NCBI RefSeq assembly: GCF_000243695.2
Contig: NZ_AHMN02000011.1
Location: forward strand, 1-37,500
Source: Leptospira kirschneri serovar Cynopteri str. 3522 CT
Lineage (GTDB): Bacteria; Spirochaetota; Leptospiria; Leptospirales; Leptospiraceae
DNA: 37,500 nucleotides
Direction of reading: 5' to 3'
The first letter of the stretch is position 1; each line of letters begins with the position of its first letter. Below the pieces are notes generated by a model. It ran no database searches and was not told the origin of the DNA. It was given only the letters and a program-made list of their open reading frames with translations. Positions 7,660 to 22,056 of the stretch are shown here, piece by piece. The position numbers and the translations under genes were made by a program.

Positions 7660-8433
7660 TCATTGGATAAAATTTCGGATTAGTTTCCAGTGAGTTTCAG
7701 TTATAGATCCAAAAAGAGAATGATTTGCATTAGAAAGAGTTATGAGTTTTGCATTGGAAAAACTTTTACTCAGAGCCTCCCCCATATAGTAAGGAACGGC
7801 CACGTCTTTTTTGCCATGGACGATCAATACGGGCAATATAAGATCTTTGGATTTTGATATTGAGTTAAATCGATCCCAAATCAAGATTTGAGGAAGTATG
7901 GGAACGTATCGATAAGAAGCAACATCTGGAATCGATGTATAAGGCGCGAAAAGTATCATCTTGGAAACTAAATTTTTTCGAGCCATTTCTACAGCAACCC
8001 CCGTTCCAAGAGAGTATCCGATCGCGATCGTGTTTTGTTTCGAAAAAGAAAAATTCTTCTGCACAAAATTTATGGCAGCATCGGCGTCTGAATAAATATT
8101 GCTTTCAGAACTGGAGTAACGTTTTGCTTTTCCATATCCAGGATATTCAACCAATAGAACGGAAAAACCCATTTGTGAAAGTTTAGCTCCAAGATAAGAC
8201 ATACTCTGCAAGGTTCCATGTTGACCGTGAAAAACAACAGCAAGTCGGGAGCTGTTTCGGGTAAAATAAGCATAAACGATTCTATCTTCGTTTTGAATTT
8301 GAAGTAGAGTACCAGAATAAGAAGGAAGAGTATCTTTTCCTTGAGCTATAAAAATCAGTTTTCGAGAAACAAAACAACCAAAAACTTCTAATAGAAGAAA
8401 AAGGATACAAGAGTATTTCAGAAATTTATACAT
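7660..8433 (-). CDS. Alpha/beta hydrolase, membrane-anchored or lipoprotein
   Basis: This 257-residue protein has the alpha/beta hydrolase fold. The nucleophile elbow is GYSLG with Ser141. The likely acid is Asp210 (in VLIVHGKKD) and the histidine His238 (NANHS). The oxyanion region is VVFHGQHG near residues 66-73, and VEYPGYG near 95-101 is typical of the BEM46/ABHD17-like group of serine hydrolases. The N terminus is a hydrophobic stretch (about residues 8-20) ending at Cys20 in VFGC. That could be a loose spirochaetal lipobox or a simple anchor. The substrate is unknown. It stands alone, with repeats upstream in the transcript sense absent and a 70-residue hypothetical gene 43 bases before it on the same strand. 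Confidence 0.85.
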   Translation of the reverse strand: MYKFLKYSCILFLLLEVFGCFVSRKLIFIAQGKDTLPSYSGTLLQIQNEDRIVYAYFTRNSSRLAVVFHGQHGTLQSMSYLGAKLSQMGFSVLLVEYPGYGKAKRYSSSESNIYSDADAAINFVQKNFSFSKQNTIAIGYSLGTGVAVEMARKNLVSKMILFAPYTSIPDVASYRYVPILPQILIWDRFNSISKSKDLILPVLIVHGKKDVAVPYYMGEALSKSFSNAKLITLSNANHSLFGSITETHWKLIRNFIQ

Positions 8434-8476
8434 TAAGGAATTGTTATTAAATACGATTAGAAATAAAATGATAAGA

Positions 8477-8689
8477 TTAAGAAATCGTTTCTAAATTTAA
8501 AGATCTGTAAATACAACAGTGTATAAGAGCCGATTCCAATCCGAACTTAAATTTCTCCGTAATTTCCTCTTTGGGAAGAGCGTTCAGTATTTTATCCATT
8601 TTATCTAAAAACAGACTTTGGTTATTTTTACGTAACCATACTTTAAGGGCCTCTTCTCGTTTTATAAATCTTGCCGGATCTAGTTCCAT
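8477..8689 (-). CDS. Small hypothetical protein, 70 residues
   Basis: I do not recognise it. The protein is soluble and charged (MELDPARFIKREEALKVWLR..., with FLDKMDKILNALPKEE in the middle) and predicted mostly helical. It lies between prfB (93 bases upstream) and the hydrolase gene, all on the same strand, and the composition fits a real gene better than chance frames here. No strong RBS precedes the ATG. Confidence 0.5.
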   Translation of the reverse strand: MELDPARFIKREEALKVWLRKNNQSLFLDKMDKILNALPKEEITEKFKFGLESALIHCCIYRSLNLETIS

Positions 8690-8782
8690 TTTTAAGCTTA
8701 TGGTTGTTATACGATGATCGTTTCTGCGATCCTGTGCAAACTCAGCGAGTGGGTCATAACTCAGAAGTCCCTCAATTTTTTT

Positions 8783-9892
<1,110 letters not shown>

Positions 9893-10616
9893 CTACGCTA
9901 GGTTTGATTAAAATTTGAAAATGACCTTTGTGAATTGATAACGATTCCAATTGGGTTCAATTTAAATTCCATAATAATTTTTTACCCATTTTCCCGAATA
10001 GAACATAATAAATAAAAGATTCAAATCGTTTGTGTTCTCGAGTCTATGAAAACGATTTCCGGAACTAAAAAGACGTACTTCTTAACTTGGAAAACAACAC
10101 GGATTTATAGAATCAATTTGGGCGTTCCTGCACTGAATTGTAAATCAAAGTAGAAAAGTAAAGGTGCAGGCCGGGCTTGTTACGCGCTTCAGCTCACGCT
10201 TCCGGTCCTTTCTAACGAAAGGACTGCTACGCACGCTCCACATCCCTAACGCTACTTAACGTGAGCAGGGTGTAAAAAAATGAGAAAGAATTTTCTAAAA
10301 GTATGAGATCCTACAATATCAGAATTTGTTTGTAAAACTAGTGATGCAGTAGTTCCCACAAATTAAGTCACATTAGGTAGTAAAAAACGGAATCGTTCCC
10401 ACGCCAAATTCTTCAGTTGTATATGGATCGAGAGAGACAACGGAAACTCAAGATCACTTTTATAAAATTCAAAAAAGAAGATCATCTGATTGAATTTATA
10501 ACCAAATCGTTGTTCGACGACAGTCATAAAATAAAAAATTCAGTTTATAAAGATTTTCTTAAGATAAAACAAATCTGAGAGTGTTTAATCGATGAACTAA
10601 AGACAAACCTATCGAC
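9893..10616. other. Spacer with dispersed repeats and a G+C-rich hairpin block
   Basis: No gene is visible. The region holds a G+C-rich block (10160-10255) with a strong hairpin, a partial composite element that starts with aacgtgagcagggtgtaa (about 10256-10370), two ttcccac motifs (10354, 10395) and a family A repeat copy (10446-10527). Confidence 0.7.
10160..10255. repeat. G+C-rich block with central hairpin
   Basis: This stretch is visibly richer in G and C than its surroundings. It contains a perfect 8-bp stem, GTCCTTTC (10205-10212), loop taac, GAAAGGAC (10217-10224). The block at 25262-25405 is built the same way (central 7-bp hairpin, cgc-rich flanks) although the sequences differ. 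I see no open frame in it and no T-run typical of a terminator. Confidence 0.45.
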
Positions 10617-11462
10617 TTATTGAAAAAGAAAATCTTCTTTATTCTCTCTTTCCTGTTCCCAAGAAAAAACAGTATCTCTAAGTTGAGGAGTGTTTCCTTC
10701 CACGGTAGCCACTAAAATGAATTCTTCTTTTTTTCTAAATTCTTCCGGATTCTTTTTTAAGATCAGTTTGCCTGAACGGATTAGATCCAAAACGTGAAGA
10801 AGAAAAGGATCTTTTTCCGTTCTGGAAAGTTCTTTCATTGCGGAATAAAACGGAGTGATACCTTTGTGAAACCAATCTACAATTTCACTTTTCCCAAAAG
10901 GCCAAAGCTGACTGAGTTCAATGGATTCTTCTCTAAGTAAGGATTTACCTTGAAATGGTTTTTGCAGATGCCTACATTGAAAATAAAGTTCATGATTGAT
11001 CTCGCGAGGAAACGTCTTACCATAACCGGAACCGATCCATTCGATCCAGGCTTTTTTTTCCTTGATAGGTAGAGAAGGAATTAAAGCGAAAAGATAATTC
11101 TGATTTTTGAATATTCTAGAAGTGGAAAGATGATCTAAAACTTCGTAAGGAATCATATATTGACCCTTTTGCCATTCTAGAACCAAAGGAATTTTTTCTA
11201 CGTTTAGATATTCCGCAGGAGTTTCCGCACGGACCACGTCTCCAAATTGGGTCAGAATATAAATAAAAGATAAAAGTTCCTGACGGTTCATTTTTCGGAT
11301 CAACGCATCCGGATCCAAATTACGATGAAGGGCGTGTCTCAATAAATTGTATTGTTCAACCGGAAATTGAACCGGAGATAAAATGATCCCAAGAAACTTT
11401 TCCATTTTCTTGAGGCTATGTCTTTCTACGAGATCTAAGTTTCCCGAAATCAAAAATGGCAT
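10617..11462 (-). CDS. Conserved hypothetical protein in the valS-purD operon
   Basis: I do not recognise this 281-residue protein. I start it at the ATG at 11460-11462 ([15 protein letters not shown]), which follows the purD stop with a one-base gap (TAACATG), so translation is probably coupled. An upstream TTG-type extension would overlap purD by about 100 bases. The protein has no signal peptide or clear membrane segment. It is rich in aromatic and charged residues, and contains [20 protein letters not shown] near 55-75. The position behind purD and valS does not reveal its role. Confidence 0.75.
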   Translation of the reverse strand: MPFLISGNLDLVERHSLKKMEKFLGIILSPVQFPVEQYNLLRHALHRNLDPDALIRKMNRQELLSFIYILTQFGDVVRAETPAEYLNVEKIPLVLEWQKGQYMIPYEVLDHLSTSRIFKNQNYLFALIPSLPIKEKKAWIEWIGSGYGKTFPREINHELYFQCRHLQKPFQGKSLLREESIELSQLWPFGKSEIVDWFHKGITPFYSAMKELSRTEKDPFLLHVLDLIRSGKLILKKNPEEFRKKEEFILVATVEGNTPQLRDTVFSWEQERENKEDFLFQ

Positions 11463-11463
11463 G

Positions 11464-12732
11464 TTAAAGGGCTCTATATCCGATGTCTTTTCTATAAAAC
11501 GTTTTGGGAGCCTGGATTTTTTCCAGGAAGGAATAAGCTTGGTCCACCGAACTCTTAAGATCGGCATCTTGAGCTACTACCCCGAGAATTCTTCCCCCGG
11601 ATGAAAAAACTTTTCCATCTTTTTTTAAAGTTCCCGCATGAAAAAGATAAACGTTTTGACCCGAAGTTTCCGGAAGATTGAGTGGAATATTTTTTTCATA
11701 AAAGTCGGGATATCCTTGCGCGGCAAGCACTACTACAACGGCCGCGCCTTTTTTAACGGCTGCTTGAACACCTTTGATTTTACCAGTGGAAGCTCTATAA
11801 AGAAGTTCTAATAGATCTCCGTCTAACATAGCGAGAACACACTGGGTTTCCGGATCTCCAAATCTACAATTGAATTCAACAACTTTAGGTTCTCCCTTTG
11901 GAGAAATCATCAAACCAGCGTAGAGAAGACCGCGGTAAGGATGTCCTTTTTTACGGAATAGATCAAACATAGGATCGAAGATTTGTTCTTTCACTTTTTG
12001 TAATATACTTTCGGAGATTATCGGCGCAGGACAATAAGCCCCCATACCTCCAGTGTTCGGACCTTGATCACCGTCAAACGCCCTTTTGTGATCCTGAGCT
12101 GCAGGTAAAAGAAAATAGGAATCTCCGTCCGAAACTGCAAAAATGGAAGCTTCTTGACCTTCCATAAATTCTTCGATCACTACTTGACTACCACTGGAAC
12201 CAAATTTTTTATCTTGGAAAATTTCCTTAAGTGCTGCTTTTGCCATTTCTTTTGAAGTCGCTACGGTAACACCTTTGCCTGCCGCCAGACCGTCCGCCTT
12301 GATAACAATCGGAACAGATTTAGATTCTATATAATTTAAGGAATCTGAATATTCTGAAAATGTTTTATATTCCGCAGTGTGAATTTTAGCCTCAACCATC
12401 AAAGACTTTGCAAAATTTTTTGAACCTTCTACTTGGGCGCAAAAAGAGTCGGGGCCAAAAACTGGAATATTCAATTCTGCGGCCCAATCCGCAAAACCTG
12501 CCACCAATGGATCTTCTGGACCGACCACGATCAAATCGAAAGGATTTTGTTTTAAAAAAGACTGAACCGAATTTTTGTCCAAAACTTGAAACGAATCAGA
12601 AGGAAGGAGCTCGTGATCTGGGAAACCGCCGTTTCCAGGAAACACTTTTAATTCGCTTAACAAAACAGATTTACGTAGATAAAAGGCGATCGCACTTTCC
12701 CTACCGCCAGAACCGATAAGAAGAACTTTCAA
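11464..12732 (-). CDS. purD: Phosphoribosylamine-glycine ligase (GAR synthetase)
   Basis: PurD joins glycine to phosphoribosylamine using ATP, the second step of purine synthesis. The 422-residue protein starts [13 protein letters not shown], has the ATP-grasp region with [11 protein letters not shown], the signature [20 protein letters not shown], and [14 protein letters not shown] with metal-binding residues. I chose the TTG at 12730-12732. It lies one base after the valS stop and has AGG six bases upstream. A TTG four codons earlier would overlap valS and lack spacing. The usual GGREHA near the start reads GGRESA here, with Ser in place of the common His. The gene is second in a three-gene operon. 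Confidence 0.96.
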   Translation of the reverse strand: MKVLLIGSGGRESAIAFYLRKSVLLSELKVFPGNGGFPDHELLPSDSFQVLDKNSVQSFLKQNPFDLIVVGPEDPLVAGFADWAAELNIPVFGPDSFCAQVEGSKNFAKSLMVEAKIHTAEYKTFSEYSDSLNYIESKSVPIVIKADGLAAGKGVTVATSKEMAKAALKEIFQDKKFGSSGSQVVIEEFMEGQEASIFAVSDGDSYFLLPAAQDHKRAFDGDQGPNTGGMGAYCPAPIISESILQKVKEQIFDPMFDLFRKKGHPYRGLLYAGLMISPKGEPKVVEFNCRFGDPETQCVLAMLDGDLLELLYRASTGKIKGVQAAVKKGAAVVVVLAAQGYPDFYEKNIPLNLPETSGQNVYLFHAGTLKKDGKVFSSGGRILGVVAQDADLKSSVDQAYSFLEKIQAPKTFYRKDIGYRAL

Positions 12733-12733
12733 T

Positions 12734-15385
<2,652 letters not shown>

Positions 15386-15533
15386 CGTTAAAAACAAGTT
15401 TTATTGTTTTTTCCTAGGGTCAAGAGGATTCAAACGGAGAAAAGTGAACTCAAGAAGAATGAGTTTTTTCGAGAGATATTTGAGTGGAAACTGAGAACAG
15501 AATTTAAACGGAATTAGAAACAGAGAGGGATGT

Positions 15534-16869
<1,336 letters not shown>

Positions 16870-16905
16870 AAAACCGCAAAAGACAATTTTCTTTTCAGCG
16901 GTTTT
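16870..16905 (-). terminator. Hairpin terminator of the RRM protein gene
   Basis: aaaaccgc (16870-16877) pairs with gcggtttt (16898-16905), with inner pairing of aaaag and ctttt. It lies about 110 bases after the stop of the minus-strand RRM gene and is followed on that strand by a T-rich run. Confidence 0.7.
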
Positions 16906-17014
16906 ATTCAAAGGAACGAAAGATTTTAAGTATTTGGTTCAGAAACCTAAAAAATGATTCAGGGAAATGAACTGAAATATTAAAAAACCATAAGTTTATG
17001 GAACAGATCTAAAA

Positions 17015-17275
<261 letters not shown>

Positions 17276-17298
17276 GTTTACCTCATGTAATTATAAAT

Positions 17299-17320
17299 AA
17301 AATCAAGTTATCTTGATTTT
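17299..17320 (-). promoter_or_regulatory. Hairpin in the leader of the RRM gene, possible attenuator
   Basis: aaaatcaag and cttgatttt form a perfect 9-bp stem with the loop ttat, 24 bases before the RRM start codon. On the minus strand it is followed by TTTTATTTATAATT, so it could end transcription early. This may equally be a chance AT-rich stem. No experiment is implied. Confidence 0.4.
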
Positions 17321-17634
17321 AAAACAGCGTTTCCTGGAGAAGGAAGTAGAAAAATTTTAGAGATGCAGAACTTGAAAAGAAGAGCAAACTTTAAGATAGG
17401 ACTACGTTCGGAAGTTAGAAAATCGAGTGGATAACTATAATTCTTTATCCATAATATCGACAGAATTTTCCTTGGCAATATTAAATTTATTTTAACGACG
17501 TTTCTAAAAAGAATTTCAGGATTTGTTTTGAGAGGATTATTTCCGAAACGTATCGGGTGAAATTTTTCTAGAAAGTCGATTTCATTTTTATCTCAAAATA
17601 AAATGGAAGGCTTACAATTTTGACGGATAAAAAA

Positions 17635-18283
17635 ATGGTTTTGGAAACTGAAAAATTGATTTTAAGGGAATGGGAAAGCAAATATTTGGAACCGTTTTAT
17701 CGGATGAGTTCCGATCTGGTTGTGAATATTATCCTGTTTTATTAGAGTTGTTGAAAAATTAATTCTTGATCTGTTTGTATTGGATTGAATGGACAATTGA
17801 AGCAATTTTACGAATTTTCACTATGGAATTTTTCAACAACTCTATTAACGAAAGAGGATTCCGAAAGGTTCGTTGCAAAGATGAAAATTCATTTTGAGGA
17901 ATTTGGATATGGGTTTTGGAAATAAAAAATACAAAAGAATGGGTCGGTTATACCGGTTTTTTAAACGTTTCTTTTACGGCTTTGTTTACTACTGCAGTTG
18001 AAATCGGATGGAGATTGAATTCTTCTTTTGGAATCGAGGACATGCGACGGAGGCAGCCTTTGTCCGTCTGAATTACGGATTTGAGCAGTTTGAGTTTTCA
18101 AAGATCGTTTCTTTTACTTCTGTTTTAAATACTCGTTCTGAATCCGTGATGAAAAAGATAGGACTTAAAAAAGTCAGGTTATTTTATCATCCAAATCTTC
18201 CCGCCAAACATAGATTATCCGAGCATATTCTTTACCAAATTACCGATTCAGAATGGAACGAACTGAAACGTTTTTCTTACTGA
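17635..18283 (+). pseudogene. GNAT acetyltransferase pseudogene, interrupted by a family B element
   Basis: The start reads MVLETEKLILREWESKYLEPFYRMSSD, the classic opening of RimJ/RimL-type GNAT acetyltransferases. The frame then stops at the first bases of a 102-bp inverted-repeat element (17743-17844). Directly after it the same frame continues with LLTKEDSERFVAKMKIHFEEFGYG, so the insertion is clean. Two further frameshifts follow, near 17916 (…GF then EIKNTKEWVGYTGFLN) and near 18027 (EIGWRLNSSF then WNRGHATEAAFVRLNYG). The last part reads to RFSY and a stop at 18283. RGHATEA is the acetyl-CoA loop of the family. The ancestral target is unknown. Confidence 0.85.
17743..17844. mobile_element. 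~100-bp inverted-repeat element (family B), inserted in the GNAT pseudogene
   Basis: The inverted ends are TAGAGTTGTTGAAAAATT and AATTTTTCAACAACTCTA. The trinucleotide TTA flanks the copy on both sides, and the gene reads on across it, which shows it moved in. It differs from the copies at 25529-25630 and (reversed) 36337-36438 by a single base in about 100, so it moved recently. It has no coding capacity and probably depends on a transposase elsewhere. The ends and the TNA-type flank suggest an IS5-like parent, which is inference. Confidence 0.85.
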
Positions 18284-18902
18284 TATTTTCTGAAACTGAG
18301 GTAATGATTTACTGAGTTTTCGGTGTCTCTTGGATCGATCGTCATAAATCGTTCTGCTAAAGTTCCTCTCGCATCGATCCTTTCGCGTTATTTACGTTAA
18401 ATATTTTTTCGCATTTTTATCATCAAATAATTTAACTCGTTAAAGAAAGACACTTGCGAGGATTGATTAAACTGATTAGAAACAATCGTTTCTAAGTTTT
18501 GTGAGAGTTCCTACATTTTAGGAAATTGGAATATTTTGTATATCAAACTAGTGTAGGAACTACCACAGGCTAAATATATGAAAGATTACTGGTTTCTATT
18601 GAATCAGTTTGAGGTAAGAGAAATTCTTTCTAAAAGTGTGAGTTCCTACAATTTAAGAATTGTTCGTAAAATCGTGATTTGCAGTAGTTCCCACACTTGA
18701 ATACGACAGTTATAAACTTCTATTTTTTAAATTGTGAGAGTTCCTACATTTGTAGGAACCGATCTATAAAGTTCAGATTCTAACTTTTTCAAAATTATGG
18801 TCCTTTGCGTCGAACTTACGTTAAATACGACATAATCTGTGGGAGCTACCACTCAATTTTCAACTTGAAACAATCATTTTTCTTGCCAAAAGTTTCGATT
18901 TT
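18284..18902. other. Spacer with composite repeat copies
   Basis: No gene is visible. Repeats include a gttcctaca / gtaggaactaccacag pair (18505-18570), a composite element (about 18600-18825) with the ttctttctaaaagtgtgag, cgtaaaatcgtgatttg and cgtcgaacttacgtta blocks, and a ctgtgggagctacc motif at 18838. Confidence 0.65.
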
Positions 18903-18941
18903 AACGAACATTGTTAATTATATAAATGAACGATGTTCGTT
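18903..18941 (+). promoter_or_regulatory. Large inverted-repeat operator before the desaturase gene
   Basis: AACGAACATTGTT (18903-18915) and AACGATGTTCGTT (18929-18941) are inverted copies with one mismatch in 13, separated by 13 bases. The right arm ends at the RBS (taaggag), so a bound repressor would block transcription or translation. The tgaacgatgttcgt part resembles the tgaac...gttca operators of TetR-type regulators of unsaturated fatty acid genes such as DesT; that link is inference. Confidence 0.6.
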
Positions 18942-18952
18942 AAGGAGAAAAA

Positions 18953-20050
18953 ATGAAAGTGAAAAATAAAACAAATCATTCACCAAAAGAAACTTTAGGT
19001 TCGGTTCGGGAAATTCTTTCTGACGAGACTTTTGCAAATCCAGTTTATAAGGGGGTTGGCTATTTTTTAAGAGATCTATTTTTTTTCGTCATAGTGACGG
19101 TTTTACTTTGGAACGTGGATGATTGGTATGTTCTTCCATTTTTATGGTTTTTTGCAGGGATGACCATTTCGGCTTTATTTGTAGTGGGACACGATTGCGC
19201 TCACGAGGCATTGTTCAAAAGTAAGTTCCTTCAATACTGGATCGGACAACTTGCAATGCTTCCCTCATTACACGCATATAATCAATGGGGTTACGGCCAT
19301 AATAGAATTCATCATGGTCATACGATCAAAAGACAAGCCGACTTCGTATGGCATCCCACTGCGAAAGAAGAATATTCAAAATTTGGAATATTCAAAAAAA
19401 TAATGCATCGATTTTTTTGGTCCATTTGGGGCGGCGGTTTTTATTATATGATAGAAATTTGGTTTAAGGGAATGGTTTTATTTACCGCTCCTTTGAAAGA
19501 GGCTAAAAGAGATAAGTTAATTATACTTTCTTTCGCGTTTATTTCATCAGGTTTGGTTTTTTATTTTGGAGCTTCATCCATTTCCGGAGTTTTTGATATT
19601 GGAGCCGGTTTGTGGATGTTCACAAAGGTTTGTTTGATACCTTTTATTGCTTGGAATTATTTTATGGGAATTACGGTTTACGTACATCATATTCATTCGG
19701 AAATCCCTTGGAAAACGAAAGAAGAATGGACTCCGTTTTATGGACAAATGAAAGGAACCGTCAACTACCATATCAATCCTATTATGAATTTTTTCTTCCA
19801 TAATATTTTCATTCACATGCCTCATCACGTTCATATGAAAATTCCATTTTACAATTTAAAGCGCGCTTTAAATGAGATTAAGGCTGTCTATGGAGATTAC
19901 GTTTTGGAAAGGGATACGATTTTAGGAGATTATTTAAAGTCGACTTCACTTTGTAAGGTGATCGATTCGGATACTGGTAAATGGATGACCTATAGAGAAG
20001 CTCAAGAAGTGTCTATAAAAGAGAAGGATTTGGAATCTATTCCAGTTTGA
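18953..20050 (+). CDS. Membrane fatty acid desaturase
   Basis: The 365-residue protein belongs to the membrane di-iron fatty acid desaturases, which insert a double bond in acyl chains of membrane lipids. The three histidine boxes are HDCAHE (about residues 85-90), HNRIHH (about 121-126) and HMPHH (about 284-288), the last being the HxxHH that completes the di-iron site. Four hydrophobic segments lie between them. The order and spacing resemble the delta-12 type group. The start has a strong RBS (taaggag). The gene stands alone behind a large palindromic operator, so it is probably switched by a dedicated regulator, not encoded nearby. Whether its substrate is host-derived fatty acid is unknown. 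Confidence 0.93.
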   Translation: MKVKNKTNHSPKETLGSVREILSDETFANPVYKGVGYFLRDLFFFVIVTVLLWNVDDWYVLPFLWFFAGMTISALFVVGHDCAHEALFKSKFLQYWIGQLAMLPSLHAYNQWGYGHNRIHHGHTIKRQADFVWHPTAKEEYSKFGIFKKIMHRFFWSIWGGGFYYMIEIWFKGMVLFTAPLKEAKRDKLIILSFAFISSGLVFYFGASSISGVFDIGAGLWMFTKVCLIPFIAWNYFMGITVYVHHIHSEIPWKTKEEWTPFYGQMKGTVNYHINPIMNFFFHNIFIHMPHHVHMKIPFYNLKRALNEIKAVYGDYVLERDTILGDYLKSTSLCKVIDSDTGKWMTYREAQEVSIKEKDLESIPV

Positions 20051-20060
20051 TATTTTTCTA

Positions 20061-20374
20061 ATGAACTGTCTCAAAATTTGTCGAGCCGATCATAGGAGAA
20101 TGACGGCTTTAGTTTCTCGAGAGATCCAAATGATCGGTAGAGAACGTTTTATTGAGTTGAATGCGATCCGCGTAAAGAGTATTTTGCTTTTAGTTTCTGG
20201 AACGACTGTAAAAGCGAGATACTTCGTTTTACAAAAATGTGGGAGCTCATACAGAAATTAGAATAACAAAGAATACTAAAAACCGTAAATCATATAATAC
20301 GACGGTTTCTGTAGAAACTACCACATTTGATTGAAGATTCAAATGATTCATTCTAAGGTTTTGAGACAGTTCAT
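20061..20374. mobile_element. 314-bp element with perfect 16-bp inverted ends
   Basis: atgaactgtctcaaaa (20061-20076) and ttttgagacagttcat (20359-20374) are exact inverted copies. The sequence tgaactgtctcaaaa has the look of insertion-sequence termini. The interior holds a 66-codon open frame starting inside the left end, without resemblance to a transposase, and two of the TGTGGGAACT-type motifs. Best read as a deletion derivative or MITE. Confidence 0.6.
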
Positions 20375-20542
20375 TTTAGGGAATTTATTTTTGAAATCAG
20401 TAATTTATAGTAGTTCCTACAGTTGTTTTACAAACAAACTTTTTATAAAAGTAGTAGTTCTCACAATTCCAAAATTTGACTATAAAATCTTGAGTTATAA
20501 AAGTTTCTAGATATAGAATGTTTTACTCTTCTTAATAAAAAA

Positions 20543-20644
20543 AAGAATTGTTGAGAAATTACATAGTTCAATTAACAAAACTGCTTGAATCGACCGTTTC
20601 CATGAAATAGAAATGGATGGAGAATTAATTTTTTAACAACTCTA
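20543..20644. mobile_element. Family B inverted-repeat element, diverged copy
   Basis: The ends read aagaattgttgagaaatt and aattttttaacaactcta, and the interior (acaaaactgcttgaatc, then agatggagaattaat-like) matches the copies at 29746 and 33128 rather than the three near-identical ones. It belongs to an older subgroup. Confidence 0.7.
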
Positions 20645-20940
20645 AAGATAAAATTGGCTATCATGAATTCGATTTGAAGAAATTAAACAAGTCAAGCTTT
20701 TGTATTAATTTTACGTGAATTCGATCATGATTTATTTTTTTGGAGCTGAAATTTGAATTTTACAAATCGATTCCTAAAATGTGGGAACTACCACAAATCA
20801 CGATTTTAAGAACAAATTCTAAAAATGTATGAGCTCGTACTTTTACTTTTATAAATTCTTTCTCATTTTTTTTACTCTGAATTCACGTTAGTTTCTATAA
20901 GAACTGAAGTGAAGGTTTGAGGGTTTTTACTTTTTGAATA

Positions 20941-22029
20941 TTATAAATTTAAAAATAAATTAGGTTCTTCGTTCTCAGAATTTGGATGAGAAAGACTAAT
21001 TCCAAGAAGTCGAATCGCCTTGATCGCCGATTTTTTCCCGTATTTAGTTTCAAAAAATTCCTCAAAAAGTTCAGCTGCAGTGGAATAAAGTTCGTTCGCT
21101 TTGAAAATAGGTTCGGATAAGGTTTTAGATCTGGTTTTTAGACTAAAACCGTAAAATTTAATTTTTAGGGTGAGGGTTTTTCCGGCAAAGTCTTTTTTTT
21201 CCAACCTTCTTTCTACTTTGACGGAGACGTCTTTTAGTTGTTTTAGTAAATCATTATAATCTAATTTATCTTGATCAAAGGTGTTTTCTGCTCCGAGAGA
21301 TTTTCTTTCCCGAGAGGATTCCACCATTCGTTCATCCTCACCTCTCGAAATTTTATAATAGTAAATTCCCATTTTGCCAAAATGTTGAACAAGTTCTTCT
21401 ATGTTTTTTGTTCTTAGATCTTTTCCGGTATAAATTCCTAATTCTTTCATTTTCCGCGACGTGACTTTTCCCACACCGTGAAAACTACTTACTGGTAACG
21501 GATCGATAAAAGAAATTACGTCGTCCGGAAGAACGACTGTGAGTCCGTTTGGTTTGTTTTTTTCGGATGCAAGTTTAGAAATAAATTTAGAATTACTTAC
21601 ACCAGCGGAAGCTGTAAGTTCGGTACGTTTAAAAATTTCCGCACGGATTTCTTTTGCAATAGTTACTGCAAATGGAATATTCTTTTTATTGAATGTAACG
21701 TCTAAATAACCTTCGTCTAAGGAAAGCATTTCTACAAGATCCGTATATTCTAAAAAAATCTCTCGAATCTGTTTGGAGACTTCTTTATATACTTCAAATC
21801 GGGGAAGGACAAAAATTGCATCAGGAGCAAGTTGTGCCGCTTTGGAACAAGGCATCGCGGAACGAACTCCGAACTTGCGAGCTTCGTACGGAGCAGCCGA
21901 AACAACTGACCTACTGTTAGGAGGACCGCCTACAATCAGAGCTTTACCTCTGTATTCTGGAAAATCCCTTTGTTCTACGGAGGCATAAAATGCATCCATA
22001 TCCACATGAATGATTTTGCGTATTTCCAT
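20941..22029 (-). CDS. dinB: DNA polymerase IV (Y family)
   Basis: Pol IV copies damaged templates with low fidelity. The 362-residue protein starts MEIRKIIHVDMDAFYASVEQ. The catalytic acids are Asp10 (VDMDAFY) and Asp105-Glu106 (SLDEGYLD), and Tyr15 is the position of the steric gate against ribonucleotides. PYEARKFGVRSAMP near 47-60 is the fingers signature. The helix-hairpin-helix region has FHGVGKVTSRKMKELGI, and the little-finger domain follows. The C terminus NLFLNL matches the beta-clamp binding tail of Pol IV (QLVLGL in E. coli). It follows comF with a 27-base gap, so they are probably one transcript. I see no LexA-like box directly before it. Confidence 0.96.
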   Translation of the reverse strand: MEIRKIIHVDMDAFYASVEQRDFPEYRGKALIVGGPPNSRSVVSAAPYEARKFGVRSAMPCSKAAQLAPDAIFVLPRFEVYKEVSKQIREIFLEYTDLVEMLSLDEGYLDVTFNKKNIPFAVTIAKEIRAEIFKRTELTASAGVSNSKFISKLASEKNKPNGLTVVLPDDVISFIDPLPVSSFHGVGKVTSRKMKELGIYTGKDLRTKNIEELVQHFGKMGIYYYKISRGEDERMVESSRERKSLGAENTFDQDKLDYNDLLKQLKDVSVKVERRLEKKDFAGKTLTLKIKFYGFSLKTRSKTLSEPIFKANELYSTAAELFEEFFETKYGKKSAIKAIRLLGISLSHPNSENEEPNLFLNL

Positions 22030-22056
22030 AAACGATTTCAGTCAGGTTATAAATAG

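Larger units (their letters stand above)
20051..20940. other. Spacer with two mobile-element relics and repeats
   Basis: It holds a 314-bp element with perfect 16-bp inverted ends (20061-20374), a gtagttcctacag motif (20414), a diverged family B copy (20543-20644), and a reversed composite repeat (about 20760-20890) with tgtgggaactaccac. I see no supported gene. Confidence 0.65.

Noticed and set aside
9893..10616. tRNA gene in the G+C-rich block
   Set aside because: I find no T-arm consensus or cloverleaf with a 7-bp acceptor stem; only a single short hairpin is visible.
20061..20261. 66-codon open frame inside the 314-bp element
   Set aside because: It begins within the inverted end, has no RBS and shows no transposase motif.
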